Assembly: GCA_022376925.1 (NCBI GenBank)
Contig: JAIOJX010000005.1
Coordinates: 8,584,501 to 8,648,500 of the forward strand
Reading direction: 5' to 3'
Length of the DNA stretch: 64,000 nt
From: Tragulus kanchil
Lineage: Eukaryota; Chordata; Mammalia; Artiodactyla; Tragulidae
Under the pieces are notes generated by a model, which was not told where the DNA came from, ran no database searches, and worked only from the letters and a program-made list of their open reading frames with translations. The position numbers and the translations under genes were made by a program. Below are positions 12,469-23,369 of this stretch, piece by piece. Position 1 is the first letter of the stretch, and each line of letters opens with the position of its first letter.

Positions 12469-14678
12469 GCAAACTTGAGATTTACTGTTTCTTTAAACAC
12501 ATGGTCCTTAATGTAAACGTATAGGTAATCATCGCTTCTTTCTGCTTGATTTTCTCTTGCCTTTCGCTCCTTTACTCTTCGCTCTGATGTTGCAGATGTG
12601 CTAGCATGAGCCCCGTGGTTGTGCACCTGACGGCGGCACCTCTGCTGAGCGGTCCGTGGCAGGCGTCTGGCAAGCCGGACCTCCCGGCTCCTCACCTCCG
12701 GCATCCAGGCCACCAGCACACCCCAGGCAGTCCACATACTCTTCAACCCTCAGGCCAGGGCCTAAACCTAGGCCTCAGTTTATCTTTGGATTCTTTAAAT
12801 ATTCTGATAATCTCCCACCTCCTTCCTGATATCTCAGAGTATCTCCTGGCAGATATCCTTTCCCATATCTGCCAGGGAATTCATTTGTTTTAAAAGATAA
12901 ATGTGATTGTGTCACTTCCTTATTTAAGGTGTTTCACTGACTCCGCATAACCTTCTGCCTTCAGGATGAATTGCACATCTTTAGGATCTACACACATCTG
13001 CCTTCCGCTGTCAAATTCACGCTGGTGCCAGCATACTTTATGATCTGTGGCGTCTTCTCTGCTTATTTCTTGGCGATAGCCAAACCAGAGGTTTGGCAGT
13101 TGCCTTTTCTCAATTGTATGTGATTCCATGACTGGACCATTTTGTTGTGAAGCAGTTTTTCATTTTTGGCTGTGCCTAAGAAGCACCTGGAAAACTTAAA
13201 AAAATCTGATGCTCAGTTAAATCAGGATTCCTGGGGTTGATAGTTCTTTTAGGCTTTCCCAAGCACCCCAGCCCCTAGCCAGGGTGCCGAGAACTGGTTG
13301 GGCCTGAGAAGGAGCCAGGTCTGAGAACTGCGCGCCTTGAGTGCCCCTGCTTCCTTCCCCCTACCCTCGTCCATCCCCAGTGTGTTTATTGTTCCGTTCT
13401 GTGGTTCAGTCCTGCTTATTTCTAAAAGTTCAGGTGGTAACAAAATCGTTCTTGCTATTTCTCCCTCGTGTTCTGTGTACCTATATGTGCCCCATAGTCA
13501 GGTGACGAGATAGGACTCATGGATCATATTTTGCTAATCCCTGATCTAGGGGATTTTTCAAATTATAAAGGCAAACTTGAAGATTTACTGTTTTTTTTTA
13601 AACACATGGTCCTTAATGTAAACGTATAGGTAATCATCGCTTCTTTCTGCTTGATTTTCTCTTGCCTTTCGCTCCTTTACTCTTCGCTCTGATGTTGCAG
13701 ATGTGCTAGCATGAGCCCCGTGGTTGTGCACCTGACGGCGGCACCTCTGCTGAGCGGTCCGTGGCAGGCGTCTGGCAAGCCGGACCTCCCGGCTCCTCAC
13801 CTCCGGCATCCAGGCCACCAGCACACCCCAGGCAGTCCACATACTCTTCAACCCTCAGGCCAGGGCCTAAACCTAGGCCTCAGTTTATCTTTGGATTCTT
13901 TAAATATTCTGATAATCTCCCACCTCCTTCCTGATATCTCAGAGTATCTCCTGGCAGATATCCTTTCCCATATCTGCCAGGGAATTCATTTGTTTTAAAA
14001 GATAAATGTGATTGTGTCACTTCCTTATTTAAGGTGTTTCACTGACTCCGCATAACCTTCTGCCTTCAGGATGAATTGCACATCTTTAGGATCTACACAC
14101 ATCTGCCTTCCGCTGTCAAATTCACGCTGGTGCCAGCATACTTTATGATCTGTGGCGTCTTCTCTGCTTATTTCTTGGCGATAGCCAAACCAGAGGTTTG
14201 GCAGTTCCCTTTTTCTCAATTGTATGTGATTCCATGACTGGACCATTTTGTTGTGAAGCAGTTTTTCATTTTTGGCTGTGCCTAAGAAGCACCTGGAAAA
14301 CTTAAAAAAATCTGATGCTCAGTTAAATCAGGATTCCTGGGGTTGATAGTTCTTTTAGGCTTTCCCAAGCACCCCAGCCCCTAGCCAGGGTGCCGAGAAC
14401 TGGTTGGGCCTGAGAAGGAGCCAGGTCTGAGAACTGCGCGCCTTGAGTGCCCCTGCTTCCTTCCCCCTACCCTCGTCCATCCCCAGTGTGTTTATTGTTC
14501 CGTTCTGTGGTTCAGTCCTGCTTATTTCTAAAAGTTCAGGTGGTAACAAAATCGTTCTTGCTATTTCTCCCTCGTGTTCTGTGTACCTATATGTGCCCCA
14601 TAGTCAGGTGACGAGATAGGACTCATGGATCATATTTTGCTAATCCCTGATCTAGGGGATTTTTCAAATTATAAAGGC
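12469..14678 (+). repeat. Tandem duplication 4 (period about 1105 bp)
   Basis: Copy 1 is 12469-13570 and copy 2 is 13571-14678. Differences sit mainly at the left join (T-run length) and in a small change of GTTGCCTTTTC to GTTCCCTTTTTC near 14205. The last approximately 350 bp of each copy recur a third time at 15414, through overlap with duplication 5. Confidence 0.95.
12895..13075 (+). mobile_element. L2 LINE fragment (copied at 14001-14181)
   Basis: The stretch TGTGTCACTTCCTTATTTAA, GTTTCACTGACTCCGCATAA, CTTCTGCCTTCAGGATGAAT resembles the degraded L2 3' region, where 'cactgcctTCAGGATaAA' is typical. Ends are approximate and the copy is old. The second copy is part of tandem duplication 4. 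Confidence 0.55.
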
Positions 14679-16500
14679 ATCTTCTCCCTGAAAGTTTTCT
14701 AAGCCGCCTGTGTGGGACACATCCTCAGACTGAAGTCTCTGGTGTCAGAAAGTAAGGAGAGTGATTGCCACAATTTGGATTGGCTAGAATGAAAATAAAA
14801 GCTTCAGATAACTAAACTTGAACACAGATCACTTAAACATTCAATGAGAACCCTTTCTATTAAGGAGATAAAAATTATGGACAGCCCCCAGATTTAGTCT
14901 TACTGGTATATTATCTTCACCTTGAGGCTTAGAATATGTTGAGTACATGCTAGTGTTCAGTATGATTTTGTTAGAGGGTTAGTTACGCTATTGAGGATTA
15001 AAGATTATATTCAGTGTTTGTTTAATGAGATAGGTTTTGTGGTTTTTATGGCTTTGGAATTTTTTTCATAGATTCCTCTTATGTAACCTTAGCCTAGAGC
15101 AGCAATGTCTGTCTTTATTGCATGTCATGGTTATCTGGCAGACATGATGGTACAAGGTTGTTAGGTCCCCCGTCTAGAGATAGTTGTAACTGCTCTGTGG
15201 GTAATCCTTGTGAGCAGCCTGGGTTGAGAAGCATTGGAGCTCTCAGAGAAGAAGAAGAAGAAGAGAAGCTCTCAGAGCGTCTTCTCTTTTGTTGAATTCT
15301 AGAATGAAAATGCATTTTTTAAAAGACAGTGCATTTGCAGTAAAACAAATGAAACTTCTTTAAAGAGAATGTTGCATTTTCTATACCTATTAAGAAGCAC
15401 CTCTAAATCCCAAAGGATTCCTGGGGTTGATAGTTCTTTTAGGCTTTCCCAAGCACCCCAGCCCCTAGCCAGGGTGCCGAGAACTGGTTGGGCCTGAGAA
15501 GGAGCCAGGTCTGAGAACTGCGCGCCTTGAGTGCCCCTGCTTCCTTCCCCCTACCCTCGTCCATCCCCAGTGTGTTTATTGTTCCGTTCTGTGGTTCAGT
15601 CCTGCTTATTTCTAAAAGTTCAGGTGGTAACAAAATCGTTCTTGCTATTTCTCCCTCGTGTTCTGTGTACCTATATGTGCCCCATAGTCAGGTGACGAGA
15701 TAGGACTCATGGATCATATTTTGCTAATCCCTGATCTAGGGGATTTTTCAAATTATAAAGGCATCTTCTCCCTGAAAGTTTTCTAAGCCGCCTGTGTGGG
15801 ACACATCCTCAGACTGAAGTCTCTGGTGTCAGAAAGTAAGGAGAGTGATTGCCACAATTTGGATTGGCTAGAATGAAAATAAAAGCTTCAGATAACTAAA
15901 CTTGAACACAGATCACTTAAACATTCAATGAGAACCCTTTCTATTAAGGAGATAAAAATTATGGACAGCCCCCAGATTTAGTCTTACTGGTATATTATCT
16001 TCACCTTGAGGCTTAGAATATGTTGAGTACATGCTAGTGTTCAGTATGATTTTGTTAGAGGGTTAGTTACGCTATTGAGGATTAAAGATTATATTCAGTG
16101 TTTGTTTAATGAGATAGGTTTTGTGGTTTTTATGGCTTTGGAATTTTTTTCATAGATTCCTCTTATGTAACCTTAGCCTAGAGCAGCAATGTCTGTCTTT
16201 ATTGCATGTCATGGTTATCTGGCAGACATGATGGTACAAGGTTGTTAGGTCCCCCGTCTAGAGATAGTTGTAACTGCTCTGTGGGTAATCCTTGTGAGCA
16301 GCCTGGGTTGAGAAGCATTGGAGCTCTCAGAGAAGAAGAAGAAGAAGAGAAGCTCTCAGAGCGTCTTCTCTTTTGTTGAATTCTAGAATGAAAATGCATT
16401 TTTTAAAAGACAGTGTATTTGCAGTAAAACAAATGAAACTTCATCTTTAAAAGAGAACTGTTGTTTTCTGTTTGCATTTCTCTATACCTATTATTTTAAA
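14330..16500 (+). repeat. Tandem duplication 5 (period about 1084 bp)
   Basis: Copy 1 is 14330-15413 and copy 2 is 15414 to about 16500. Identity is high until about 70 bp before the join. There copy 1 loses many bases (CTTCTTTAAAGAGAATGTTG against CTTCATCTTTAAAAGAGAAC and further missing blocks). Each copy contains a (GAA)n run between two AGCTCTCAGAG direct repeats (15238-15277 and 16322-16361). Confidence 0.95.
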
Positions 16501-16984
16501 ATAAATATAGGGCCATACAATATGTACCATTCTTTGACTTGTTTTTGCTTCATTCATATATTCTAGATATCTAGAGAAATTCATCTCTCAGAAATAATTT
16601 TTGCTCAAGGATTAAAAACAAAAGCACAGAAGATCATTTTTAGCGAGTTGGCAACCAGGGCTGATGAGAGATCCAGATTGGGAGCAGGGCTATTTCTAGA
16701 TTGCTTGAAGGGTGGAGCAGATCACAGCTCCCCTGCCTCCGATCCCACTAAAGGAAAACACACACACGCCCATATACACACAACAGCAGCGCAGGCAGAG
16801 TGAGCTTCAGAGGAGGAGTGCGGACAGCCGGGAAAGGGGAACAACAGTGAGAGGGCTTTACGAGGCGTGCTCAGGAAGCGGGAGCTCTCCGTGGGCTATG
16901 GCCATCGTATCTTCTGATCGGCATTCTTCTATTCTGAACACTGTATTTCTAAGTTTCTGTTTGTGTTTTGTTTAGTACCAGCAC
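16501..16984 (+). other. Intron 1, no feature recognised
   Basis: Mixed-composition sequence ending in a purine-rich stretch. A short frame at 16712-16975 has no recognisable product. No SINE or LINE motif was seen. Confidence 0.35.
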
Positions 16985-17300
16985 AGTCGCCCGCGGCTTC
17001 CTCCTCCCATCGTTGCTCAGTTGCGGGAAGCTCGGGTTCGGCCGGGCGTGCGTGGGGAGGGCAGACGGGGCCCCCGGGCGTCCGTGGGAGCCGTGCAGCC
17101 TGCAGCGGCTGAGATGAGGTGGTCGCGCTCCTCTCCCGGTCTTAGTGCCGCTTTCTCTGGGGCTGCGGGGCGTCTTCTCTGGCCTCCTCTACCCTCGGGC
17201 CCTGCAGTTAGTTGTCCAGGTGTCCCGCATCTGCCTGGAATGAGTGAGACCTTCGACAGACGTGTCTATCCGGAGCAGGGTCTGCAGAGGCCCTCCCGTT
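16985..17300 (+). promoter_or_regulatory. CpG-rich patch in intron 1
   Basis: Within a generally CpG-poor window, 16985-17180 packs many CpG dinucleotides, for example GTTCGGCCGGGCGTGCGTGG and GGTGGTCGCGCTCC. A CpG-rich patch inside an intron could be an alternative promoter, an enhancer or an old GC-rich repeat. No frame here matches the TMEM170B N-terminus, so it is not exon 1. Confidence 0.4.
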
Positions 17301-18364
17301 CACTGACCGGGTGGTAGTGATCTGTCAGGTAATTTAAACCAGTAGGAACAACATGAAACCGAAATTAATTATAGATAGTCTCAGCAGCATTCAGTTTTCT
17401 GCCATGATAAATAGTGTGATTAAAAAAAAAGAAACATAAAAATAAAAAATTTGAGTTTGGGTAGTTTGTTCATACTCAGTCTGGTTGTGGGATAATCCTG
17501 GACTGATCCAACAGAATACTGTTTAGGATTCTGCTTTTTAGTGATGTAATTCTTTGGTATCTGGGGGATTTATAAGACATTAGACTTCAGATTCACTTGT
17601 CCTAGTTATTAGGTAGACTTCTTGCTGAGGTCATTAGCTGTACGACAGTGACAGTGTCAGCCGCTCAGTCGTGTCTGACTCTCTGTGGCCCCGTGGCCGT
17701 AGCCCGCCAGGCTCCTCCGTCAGTAGCCGTGTGGTCAGTAGGCAAACAGCATGGCTTCATAATGTCAAAAAACTCGTGTTCATAGTGTTACTATAGTCAA
17801 GAAATTTTTCACCCCGCCTGCATTACAAGGACAACAAGGAAAGGTGCTTTTGGGGGGTCACTCAGGTAAGAAGCAGGCTTGTGGATAGAGGCAAACAGCT
17901 GGCTCCTGACGCCTCTCGGTAAGGGTCGGGGCCCGAACGGAGCCCTTCCTCATCTCAGCACTCCCGTGATGAAAATTCCCCACCCCTGTCATTCGCTTAG
18001 AGTCTCACTTTGTTAGATTCACTCTGGAAGGTTACATCTTTTAAAATACAAATATCATCTGGGCAAGTTAAGCATTTCTGTCTTTAATGCATTTATTATA
18101 AATTGAAACTATTGGTTTGGGAGTGACGGCATGAAAGAATTCTTTCCCTGAAAGCTGGAAGAGAAAAACCTCTGAAAAGCAAGATTTGTCTGTTTTTCCT
18201 TCATTGCCAGCGTCTCTCCCTTCTGCCATAGAGAAACATGCTTGGTACTTAACACTGAGAGACGTGTCAGATGTTCCTTCCTTGAAATGGTTTCAAATTA
18301 TCCGTCCATTCTAAGTGTCAGTTCTTAAAGAATTTGGCAGGGTGAAATTGATTCTTTTTAAATC
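17301..18364 (+). other. Intron 1 with one short Bov-tA fragment
   Basis: Apart from the fragment at about 17650-17726, I see no assignable repeat or exon. Composition is ordinary intron. Confidence 0.4.
17650..17726 (-). mobile_element. Bov-tA SINE fragment, antisense
   Basis: Only the tail portion is present: GTCAGCCGCTCAGTCGTGTC, TGACTCTCTGTGGCCCCGTG, CCCGCCAGGCTCCTCCGTCA. It stops abruptly before the usual TGGGATTTTCCAGGC block. Confidence 0.85.
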
Positions 18365-19305
18365 TGTTTTCTGTATATCCTCCCTTTTTAAAATTCAATG
18401 TTTAATTTGGGAATAATTATGAATTCACATGCAGTTGTGAGAAATAATATAGAGAGAACCCAAGGGCCCTTGACCCCATTTACCCAGCGGGAACATGTTG
18501 GGAAAACCACTATATAGTATCAAAATCAGAACATTGACTTTGATACAATCCCCCAGCCTTTTTCAGATTTCACAGGTGTTACTTGTCTACGGTGCCGTGG
18601 TCCAGGGTTTGCAAGGACTCGTACTTGACTGAGCACCTGAACTGAACGGAACTGGCGTCCCTGGGCGTGTGCTCGTGTTTAGTTCTGTACACTTTTACCG
18701 CTTGTATGTGTACGCCTCTCCACGTACATGTGTAGAATTCGGGACAGTTCCATAGCCACAAAGATCCCGTGTGCATGTGTACCCCCTTTAAGACAGGACG
18801 CTCCCCCTGAGCCTTTCCCCAAGGCCCTGGCACCCGGCCTTCTCTTTTCTATTTCTCTTCATTCGACTGCTTTAGATTCCATATGTGAGTGGAATTCACC
18901 AATGTTTCTCTTTTTGTGACTGGCTTATTTTACTTAGCATAGTGTCCAGAAGAGTCATAAAGGCTGTCGTGTGCGACAGAACTTTCTCCCAGGGAATACT
19001 GCTCTCTCGTATACATAAACCAAATTGTTTATTGATTCATCCATCGACGAACACTGCAGGTGCTTCCACCTCGTGGCCTCTTGGCTGTTGTGAACGTTAC
19101 TGTGAACATGGCTGTGCAGCTGTCTCTTCACGATCTTGCTGTAGTTCTCTTGGATCTGTACCCAGACGTGGAATTGCTGGATCATATGGTCATGTGTTTC
19201 GTTTTGGAGGCATTAACACCCTGTTTTCCATAGCTGCTGCAGCATTTTACATTCCCATCAGCTGTGCATATCTGTGCACCAGTGATGTCTGGGTAAATAA
19301 ATTTT
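18365..19305 (-). mobile_element. Older L1 3' segment, antisense
   Basis: Antisense L1 landmarks occur in order: GAATTCACATGCAGTTGTGA, TAGATTCCATATGTGAGTGG, CTGGCTTATTTTACTTAGCA, a GTTTATTGATTCATCCATCG stretch, GTGGAATTGCTGGATCATAT and CATTCCCATCAGCTGTG. These match the ORF2 end and 3' UTR of an L1M-type element. Many CpGs and substitutions show age; no intact frame remains. Confidence 0.8.
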
Positions 19306-20482
19306 AACCAATCCATTTTTGTTCTCTTTATTCATGACTTACTGTCCTTTCTTTTTCACCTGATAGAGAGTGAATAACTAGCACAAACAGCAGATGAGAT
19401 ATTTTTGCATTACAGAATGTTTACATATCAAGAATGGCCTTCAAGGTGCTATCTAAATATTTTGGAGTCAATTCCTTCAACTATAAGTAATGGAAACCTT
19501 GCCTGGGCTAATAGGATTTCGTCACAAGGAAATTTTATTACATTGAATCTAAGGGTATTAATTTGGGCGTCCCTTGCCTTTGTCTGGTCTGTTTGTCTGT
19601 TACCCTGTGTCATGGCTTTCATCACATGATGATGAAGTGACTCTTCACAAATCCTGAGCCTTTCCGCCTCAGCCATCCAAGACTGAGGTGCTCAGTTGTG
19701 GTCCCAGCTCAGAATTCCCAGGGGAAGGGGATGATGGGCCCCAGGCCGGATCAGTAGCCTGCTCAGATGCCCTCTCCACAGGCACGGTCTGGGGATGGAG
19801 TCAGCGCAAGGACAGCCTGTCTCTTCAGGAACTGTGTGCATTGACAGAGGGGCAGGCGGCCAGCAAGAAAGGAAGTGGGGGTGGAGGGAGAAGGAGGGCC
19901 TGCCTGTCAGTTATCCATAAACAAGGCTTCCGGAAGGTAGTTGAGAGACGACATCGACGGATTCTGGATGAGGACCAGCATGTGACGTGAGACAAAGAAT
20001 TTACAAAATTCTGACTGATTGTGTAGTGTACAAAGTTGAGAGCCAAGAGGGAAATGACCAGAAATTCTTCAGATCATCAAACATAAAAATCATGGATTTA
20101 CTTCTGGAATTACTTAAAGGGTAGGCTTTTAACAAGGGTCTGGACACTTAGTGTAGGAAATATAAAATTATATATCTAACAGCAATTAATTATGTAATTG
20201 ATTCCAAGAGATTTGCAGACAAGAGTGTGTATTAGGGAAGGCCATAGAGCCTCGCTGTATGGAGTGTGAGTGACCGTCTGGAGCTTGGAGGCTCCACTGC
20301 CCATCAGGCAGGAGGGGTAGTGGTAACCGTTCAGCTGTACTCAGTCCTCCTGGGTATCAAGTACTGTGCCGGGCATGTTTTTCTCTACGGTCTCAGTTCA
20401 CCTTCATCCAGACCACGGGAAACTGGACTGTCTAATAAGACGTTTTTCAGCAGAGTTACTGATGCCTCGTGTTTCCTTGCAG
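19306..20482 (+). other. Intron 1 just upstream of TMEM170B exon 2
   Basis: No repeat was recognised. The last bases form the polypyrimidine tract and TTGCAG acceptor of exon 2 (acceptor AG at 20481-20482). From 19730 on, this intron sequence is part of tandem duplication 6 and is repeated before the second exon copy. Confidence 0.55.
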
Positions 20483-20653
20483 AGATGTGGTACTGGGTCT
20501 TCCTCTGGGCGCTCTTCTCCTCTCTGTTCGTGCACGGCGCTGCCGGGGTGCTGATGTTCGTGATGCTGCAGCGGCATCGGCAGGGGCGAGTGGTCTCCGT
20601 CGTCGCCGTCAGCCTCGGGTTTCTGGCGTCTGTGACCGGAGCGATGATCACTA
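20483..20653 (+). CDS. TMEM170B: TMEM170B coding exon 2, first copy
   Basis: This exon encodes the middle of transmembrane protein 170B. The family is small multi-pass membrane proteins; TMEM170B has been reported to restrain Wnt/beta-catenin signalling, and its paralogue TMEM170A shapes ER and nuclear-envelope membranes. The exon follows a pyrimidine-rich acceptor ending TTGCAG and stops before a GTAAGT donor. It starts with the last two bases of a Glu codon and ends with the first base of a Ser codon, so it is phase 1 on both sides. The 56 full codons read MWYWVFLWALFSSLF at the start (first membrane segment), then a basic loop QRHRQGR, then a second membrane segment ending GAMIT. With the 42-residue last exon and about 33 residues expected from the missing first exon, the total matches the 132 residues of human TMEM170B. 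An identical copy lies 1133 bp downstream. Confidence 0.93.
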
Positions 20654-20683
20654 GTAAGTGGATTCTGCCTTAAGAATGTAATT

Positions 20684-20862
20684 GGGGCTTCCCTGGTGGT
20701 CCAGTGGGTAAGGACACCGCCTTGCAGTGCAAGGGGCGCCGGTTCGATCCCTGACCTGGGAGGATCCCGTGTGTCGCGGAGCGGCTCGACCGATGTGTCC
20801 AATCACCGAGCCGGAGCTCTGGAGCATGCGCCCAGAGCCGGTGCTCAGCGACGACGCCACGC
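20684..20862 (+). mobile_element. CHR-type SINE, cut by duplication join
   Basis: Head GGGGCTTCCCTGGTGGTCCA, box B-like GGTTCGATCCCTGACCTGGG. It runs until the sequence jumps back into intron 1 at 20863. The complete version is at 21818-22119. Confidence 0.9.
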
Positions 20863-21615
20863 GATGATGGGCCCCAGGCCGGATCAGTAGCCTGCTCAGA
20901 TGCCCTCTCCACAGGCACGGTCTGGGGATGGAGTCAGCGCAAGGACAGCCTGTCTCTTCAGGAACTGTGTGCATTGACAGAGGGGCAGGCGGCCAGCAAG
21001 AAAGGAAGTGGGGGTGGAGGGAGAAGGAGGGCCTGCCTGTCAGTTATCCATAAACAAGGCTTCCGGAAGGTAGTTGAGAGACGACATCGACGGATTCTGG
21101 ATGAGGACCAGCATGTGACGTGAGACAAAGAATTTACAAAATTCTGACTGATTGTGTAGTGTACAAAGTTGAGAGCCAAGAGGGAAATGACCAGAAATTC
21201 TTCAGATCATCAAACATAAAAATCATGGATTTACTTCTGGAATTACTTAAAGGGTAGGCTTTTAACAAGGGTCTGGACACTTAGTGTAGGAAATATAAAA
21301 TTATATATCTAACAGCAATTAATTATGTAATTGATTCCAAGAGATTTGCAGACAAGAGTGTGTATTAGGGAAGGCCATAGAGCCTCGCTGTATGGAGTGT
21401 GAGTGACCGTCTGGAGCTTGGAGGCTCCACTGCCCATCAGGCAGGAGGGGTAGTGGTAACCGTTCAGCTGTACTCAGTCCTCCTGGGTATCAAGTACTGT
21501 GCCGGGCATGTTTTTCTCTACGGTCTCAGTTCACCTTCATCCAGACCACGGGAAACTGGACTGTCTAATAAGACGTTTTTCAGCAGAGTTACTGATGCCT
21601 CGTGTTTCCTTGCAG

Positions 21616-21786
21616 AGATGTGGTACTGGGTCTTCCTCTGGGCGCTCTTCTCCTCTCTGTTCGTGCACGGCGCTGCCGGGGTGCTGATGTTCGTGATGCT
21701 GCAGCGGCATCGGCAGGGGCGAGTGGTCTCCGTCGTCGCCGTCAGCCTCGGGTTTCTGGCGTCTGTGACCGGAGCGATGATCACTA
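21616..21786 (+). CDS. TMEM170B: TMEM170B coding exon 2, second copy
   Basis: I see no difference from the exon 1133 bp upstream, including its acceptor, GTAAGT donor and flanking intron. Two consecutive 171-bp exons would still keep the frame (171 is a multiple of 3), so splicing both in would insert 57 residues carrying two extra membrane segments. No known TMEM170 protein has that architecture. The copy lies inside a tandem duplicate whose boundaries are in the introns, and it is probably the same genomic exon represented twice. Confidence 0.85.
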
Positions 21787-21804
21787 GTAAGTGGATTCTG
21801 CCTT

Positions 21805-22132
21805 AAGAATGTAATTGGGGCTTCCCTGGTGGTCCAGTGGGTAAGGACACCGCCTTGCAGTGCAAGGGGCGCCGGTTCGATCCCTGACCTGGGAGGATCC
21901 CGTGTGTCGCGGAGCGGCTCGACCGATGTGTCCAATCACCGAGCCGGAGCTCTGGAGCACATGCGCCCAGAGCCGGTGCTCAGCGACGACAGACGCCACC
22001 GCGATGGAAGGCCCACAGGAGCCAAAGAACAAAGACGGATGGAAATAGAGAAATGAAAGACCAATAGAAGTGGCCCGCCCGCTCCCCTCCCTCCCCGCCC
22101 CACTCCCCCGTCCCCCCAAAAGAATGTAATTG
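21805..22132 (+). mobile_element. CHR-type SINE, complete, 13-bp target-site duplication
   Basis: The element (21818-22119) runs from GGGCTTCCCTGGTGGTCCAG to a GAAATGAAAGACCAATAGAA tail and a C-rich end. AAGAATGTAATTG flanks it at 21805-21817 and 22120-22132 without mismatch. The insertion begins 31 nt after the end of TMEM170B exon 2. Confidence 0.93.
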
Positions 22133-22173
22133 TATATGCACTTACAGTTTGGAGCTTTTTCATTATAGATTAG

Positions 22174-22261
22174 TGTGTGTGTGTGTGTGTTCAGCCACTC
22201 CATCATGTCTGTTTCTTTGCAACCCTATAGATTGTAGCCCTCCAGGCTCCTTAGTCCACAG
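22174..22261 (-). mobile_element. Bov-tA fragment with (TG)n, antisense (copied at 23276-23369)
   Basis: (TG)n is followed by TTCAGCCACTCCATCATGTC, CCAGGCTCCTTAGTCCACAG. The SINE breaks off at GGATT and the L1 follows directly. Confidence 0.8.
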
Positions 22262-22735
22262 GATTTTTTTTTTAATACATTCTTTCAAGCTATTCAATAT
22301 ACTTCTTTGTGCTGTACAGTAGTAGGTCTTTGTTATCTGGTTTTTACGCAGTAGTTTGTATTTGTTAGTTCCAAATTTATTCCTCCCCATCTTCCCTGTT
22401 GATAAACATAACACTGCTTTCTATGTCCGTGAGTCTGTTTCTATTGTGTAAATAAGTCTGTTTGTATCATATTTTAGATTCTACATAAAAGTGGTATCAC
22501 ATGGTATTTGTCTTTTTCTGTCCGACTCCACTTCGTACAGTGATCTCTAGGTCCATCCGTGTTGTTGCAGATGGCATTATTTCATTATTTTTTACTGCTC
22601 AGTAATATTCTGTTGTGTTTGTGTGCCCCACCTTTACCCATTCACCTGTCAGTGGACATTTAGGTTGCTTCCATGTCATGGCTATTGGAAATAGTGCTGC
22701 ACTGAGCATGTGCGGGCATGTGCCTTTTTAAGATC
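22262..22735 (-). mobile_element. L1 3' end, antisense (first copy)
   Basis: Antisense L1 3' UTR and ORF2 end: TGCTGTACAGTAGTAGGTCT, GTCCGTGAGTCTGTTTCTAT, TTTAGATTCTACATAAAAGT, TAATATTCTGTTGTGTTTGT, ATTGGAAATAGTGCTGCACT. It ends at the duplication join. Confidence 0.88.
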
Positions 22736-22757
22736 CTGAGTGGGTAGGGTTTTTGGC

Positions 22758-22894
22758 CTCTTCTCCTCTCTGTTCGTGCAGCGCTGCCGGGTGCTGATGT
22801 TCGTGATGCTGCAGCGGCATCGGCGGGCGAGTGGTCTCCGTCGTCGCCGTCAGCCTCGGGTTTCTGGCGTCTGTGACCGGAGCGATGATCACTA
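22758..22894 (+). pseudogene. TMEM170B: TMEM170B exon 2, third copy, truncated and frameshifted
   Basis: This fragment begins abruptly inside the exon at the ALFSS codons, with no splice acceptor, and runs to the normal GTAAGT donor. Compared with the two complete copies it lacks two bases near 22779, one G in a G run near 22789 and two bases near 22826, so the frame is broken. Such short losses in G/C runs next to a join look like consensus errors in noisy reads. I think it is an artefactual partial copy rather than a decayed gene. Confidence 0.85.
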
Positions 22895-23275
22895 GTAAGT
22901 GGATTCTGCCTTAAGAATGTAATTGGGGCTTCCCTGGTGGTCCAGTGGGTAAGGACACCGCCTTGCAGTGCAAGGGGCGCCGGTTCGATCCCTGACCTGG
23001 GAGGATCCCGTGTGTCGCGGAGCGGCTCGACCGATGTGTCCAATCACCGAGCCGGAGCTCTGGAGCACATGCGCCCAGAGCCGGTGCTCAGCGACGACAG
23101 ACGCCACCGCGATGGAAGGCCCACAGGAGCCAAAGAACAAAGACGGATGGAAATAGAGAAATGAAAGACCAATAGAAGTGGCCCGCCCGCTCCCCTCCCT
23201 CCCCGCCCCACTCCCCGTCCCCAAAAGAATGTAATTGTATATGCACTTACAGTTTGGAGCTTTTCATTATAGATT
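22895..23275 (+). mobile_element. Third copy of the CHR-type SINE after exon 2
   Basis: The SINE (about 22925-23225) repeats the element at 21818 with contracted C runs in its 3' tail. It follows the truncated exon 2 fragment and its GTAAGT donor. Confidence 0.88.
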
Positions 23276-23369
23276 AGTGTGTGTGTGTGTGTGTTCAGCC
23301 ACTCCATCATGTCTGTTTCTTTGCAACCCTATAGATTGTAGCCCTCCAGGCTCCTTAGTCCACAGGATT

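Larger units (their letters stand above)
19730..21995 (+). repeat. Tandem duplication 6, containing TMEM170B exon 2 (period 1133 bp)
   Basis: Copy 1 is 19730-20862 and copy 2 is 20863 to about 21995. The block holds the intron 1 end, the whole of exon 2 and the head of a CHR SINE. Identity appears complete except for the last approximately 40 bp of copy 1, where bases are missing from the SINE (ACGACGCCACGCGATG against ACGACAGACGCCACCGCGATG). The join lies inside the SINE. Confidence 0.95.

Noticed and set aside
16985..17300. CpG-rich patch as TMEM170B exon 1
   Set aside because: No frame matches the expected N-terminus and no suitable donor follows; exon 1 is presumed upstream of the window.
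20404..20802. 132-codon minus-strand frame opposite TMEM170B exon 2
   Set aside because: Shadow of the real exon plus the adjacent SINE; it matches TMEM170B's length only by coincidence.
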